Source of the DNA: Dyadobacter sp. SG02
GTDB lineage: Bacteria > Bacteroidota > Bacteroidia > Cytophagales > Spirosomataceae
NCBI RefSeq assembly: GCF_900109045.1
Contig: NZ_FNYL01000003.1
Span: forward strand, 372,001 to 436,000
DNA: 64,000 nucleotides
Direction of reading: 5' to 3'
Both the position numbers and the translations under genes were made by a program. Shown here one piece after another: positions 62,442-64,000 of the stretch; position 1 is the first letter of the stretch, and each line of letters begins with the position of its first letter. Below the pieces are notes generated by a model. That model did not search any database. It was not told where the DNA came from and saw nothing but the letters and a program-made list of their open reading frames with translations.

Positions 62442-62467
62442 ACCCAGTCGTCACAAATTTTTGAAAT

Positions 62468-62767
62468 ATGGATATTACCGTTGAAGAATTGAAAGAGCGT
62501 CTTGAAAAGGGCGAAGATTTGCACTTTTACGACGTTCGCGAAGAACATGAATACGAAGAGGACAACCTCGGCGCAATATTGATCCCACTCGGAGAGCTTC
62601 CCGACCACCTGGATGAGCTGGAACCTTTGAAGGATGAAGAAATCATCATTCATTGCCGTTCAGGTGCGCGTAGCGGCAAAGCTGCCCGCTATCTCGAATC
62701 GCAGGGCTTCTCGAATGTACGTAATGTGCTTGGAGGCATTCTTGCCTACCGCGAGCTCGAAGACTAA
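62468..62767 (+). CDS. Single-domain rhodanese-like protein
   Basis: A 99-aa rhodanese domain with the active-site loop HCRSGARSGKAA (Cys near residue 60), so sulfur-transfer activity is possible. No signal peptide, so cytosolic. It follows the T9SS gene by 26 bp and is probably in the same operon; a strong terminator follows. Related short rhodaneses (GlpE/YgaP types) act on thiosulfate or persulfide carriers. Confidence 0.9.
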   Translation: MDITVEELKERLEKGEDLHFYDVREEHEYEEDNLGAILIPLGELPDHLDELEPLKDEEIIIHCRSGARSGKAARYLESQGFSNVRNVLGGILAYRELED

Positions 62768-62775
62768 GGGACGTT

Positions 62776-62809
62776 ATTTGACGGGGCCAGGGCGCCGTCA
62801 AATTTTTTT
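62776..62809 (+). terminator. Terminator of the PASTA-T9SS-rhodanese operon
   Basis: ATTTGACGG (62776-62784) is perfectly complementary to CCGTCAAAT (62795-62803), followed by T7. It sits between convergent genes. Confidence 0.85.
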
Positions 62810-62813
62810 AATG

Positions 62814-63728
62814 CTATCCCGCCTGCTCCCGTACATATTCCAGAATGCGGCCATATTCGTCGGGGTGGAACCATTCAAAGTTCCCCTGATGCCTGAACCA
62901 CGTAAGCTGCCGCTTGGCATAGCGCCGTGAATTCTGTTTTAAAAGCCGCACCATTTCTGCTTCGTCGTAATCACCGTCCAGGAAGCTGTAAACTTCGCGA
63001 TAACCCACTGTTTTAAGCGCATGGTGCTCTCTGTATGCGATCACGCTTTTCGCTTCTTCTACCAGCCCTTCTTGTAGCATAACGTCCATCCGCTGATCTA
63101 TTCGTTGATAAAGCTCGGCGCGGTCGCGATCCAAGGCGATGTTAATGGGCTGAAATGGCCTGCTACGCTTACTATTTAACTTAAATTGGCTGATAGGTGT
63201 ACCGGAGGTATGAAACACTTCCAGTGCGCGCACGACGCGCTGCGGGTTAGCTATTTCGGGCGTAGCTGCAAACTCGGGATCGATGCGCCGTATTTCGTCT
63301 TGAAGAGGCGGAAGCCCGTCGTCGTTTAGTTTCTGCATAAGCGATTCACGCAATCCGGGAAGAGGAGCGGGGAGATCGTCGAGCCCTTCCAATACGGCTT
63401 TGACATAAAAGCCGGAACCGCCTGTCATCACTACAATATCATGCTCCTGAAAAAGTGCTTCGAGAAGGGCTAACGCGTCGCGCTCGAAGTCGCCGGCGCT
63501 GTATACTTCCGTAATGGAATGGGAGTTTACGAAATGGTGCTTCGCCTGCATGAGTTCTTCCGGCGTCGGTTTCGCTGTGCCTATGCTCAGTTCCCGAAAG
63601 AACTGGCGTGAATCGGCGGAGATGATTTCAGTGCCGAGATCTTGGGCGAGCCTGATCGCCAATGCGGTTTTTCCTACTGCGGTGGGGCCTGCTACGGTTA
63701 CCAGATATTTCTGCGGGCTATTTGGCAT
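62814..63728 (-). CDS. miaA: tRNA dimethylallyltransferase
   Basis: A 304-aa enzyme that prenylates A37 of tRNAs reading UNN codons. The P-loop GPTAVGKTALA is near residue 14, DSRQFFRELSIGTAKPT near 40 and the TGGSGFYVKAVL segment near 101. Length is normal. A minus-strand -7 match (plus 63760-63767) lies about 32 bp upstream of the start. Confidence 0.95.
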   Translation of the reverse strand: MPNSPQKYLVTVAGPTAVGKTALAIRLAQDLGTEIISADSRQFFRELSIGTAKPTPEELMQAKHHFVNSHSITEVYSAGDFERDALALLEALFQEHDIVVMTGGSGFYVKAVLEGLDDLPAPLPGLRESLMQKLNDDGLPPLQDEIRRIDPEFAATPEIANPQRVVRALEVFHTSGTPISQFKLNSKRSRPFQPINIALDRDRAELYQRIDQRMDVMLQEGLVEEAKSVIAYREHHALKTVGYREVYSFLDGDYDEAEMVRLLKQNSRRYAKRQLTWFRHQGNFEWFHPDEYGRILEYVREQAG

Positions 63729-63772
63729 TGTGCCGTTTTTATTTGAATTTTAATCAGTACAAAAATAGAGAT

Positions 63773-64000
63773 ATGGATTCCACAACACTATTTTTTTTGA
63801 TCATTACCCTTATTGCCGGTGGCCTGGCCGGTGCTGCGCTCAATACCTGGTTGCAGAGCAGGAAGTCAAAGAAATATGTGTCGACGCGGGAGGCTTCCGT
63901 ATTGATCGAACGGATTGAGAAAGTATTTAAAGTGGTAATGGCCGAAGGCTATTTTACCGAAATATATAATTACCAGAATGACAAGAATATCTGGAACCTG
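63773..64000 (+). CDS. DUF4230-domain protein (3' end outside window)
   Basis: The ATG at 63773 opens 76 codons that run to the end of the window. An N-terminal membrane helix (LFFLIITLIAGGLAGAALN) is followed by the start of a DUF4230-like region (SVLIERIEKVFKVVMAEGYFTEIYNYQN), which in this family is an outer, beta-rich domain of unknown function. It is divergent from miaA with a 44-bp gap. Family call is based on a partial sequence. Confidence 0.65.
   Translation, partial: MDSTTLFFLIITLIAGGLAGAALNTWLQSRKSKKYVSTREASVLIERIEKVFKVVMAEGYFTEIYNYQNDKNIWNL

Noticed and set aside
1..64000. tRNA, rRNA, riboswitch or mobile element genes
   Set aside because: Gaps between genes were read on both strands and none showed a cloverleaf, known RNA motif, transposase or integrase.

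Overview
The window looks like a contiguous piece of chromosome from a Bacteroidota bacterium of the order Cytophagales, most likely Dyadobacter or a close relative (genus is inferred from overall protein character and roughly 50% GC, not proven). Phylum markers visible here are PorQ of the type IX secretion system, a secreted protein with a type A sorting tail, TTG-N19/20-TAnnTTTG promoters, a bifunctional HisB, a split transketolase, a UDP/dTDP-sugar epimerase and several Bacteroidota-only hypothetical families. Apart from the two truncated ends, all genes appear intact. I saw no rRNA, tRNA, insertion sequence, prophage, integrase or CRISPR array.

Layout. 1-6.8 kb: exonuclease III, a Uma2-type nuclease, pseudouridine synthase RluE, MutS, a nucleoside-type MFS permease and a DUF486 protein. 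6.8-12.6 kb (minus): an RRM protein, then a pair likely acting on 3-keto-glycosides (HEAT repeats fused to two DUF1080 domains, with a Tat-exported Gfo/Idh/MocA oxidoreductase). 12.8-17.9 kb: acyl-CoA carboxylase beta subunit, PorQ, a strongly periodic 10-bp repeat array between convergent genes, a ModF-like double ABC protein and a PfpI protein. 18-24.9 kb: ClpB, a YCII protein, LysA, PyrF, RfbC and a DJ-1-like protein lacking the usual nucleophile. 25-27.6 kb: a regulatory cluster (small Cys-tailed protein, seven-helix membrane protein, histidine kinase, NarL-type regulator). 27.6-29.6 kb: a candidate structured RNA, a SelW-like thioredoxin-fold protein, an Hsp20 and a small unknown protein.

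29.6-43.2 kb: MetG, an SDR epimerase, a TPR protein, a glycosyltransferase, two convergent M16 peptidases, a secreted TPR protein, a lipoprotein amidohydrolase, IspF, Dps with an elaborate upstream inverted repeat, and a diverged sigma/anti-sigma-like pair. 43.4-47.8 kb: a HAD phosphatase, then an uncharacterised two-gene membrane module with duplicated His/Asp and HxHP motifs, and an NlpC/P60 lipoprotein. 47.9-54.8 kb: FAH-family hydrolase, M23 peptidase, Bcp peroxiredoxin, split transketolase followed by two copies of a palindrome, and an ECF sigma / anti-sigma / Spy-like envelope-stress set. 54.8-64 kb: SulP transporter with beta carbonic anhydrase and a small exported protein (a probable bicarbonate module), an unlisted 36-aa membrane peptide, HisB, RibE, PASTA protein, T9SS cargo, rhodanese, MiaA and the start of a DUF4230 protein.

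The observations most worth a second look are the decamer array (15481-15790), the WH/SPPH membrane module (44120-46989), the candidate RNA or attenuator upstream of the SelW-like gene (about 27868-27973), the palindrome pair after transketolase, and the nested inverted repeats at the dps promoter.
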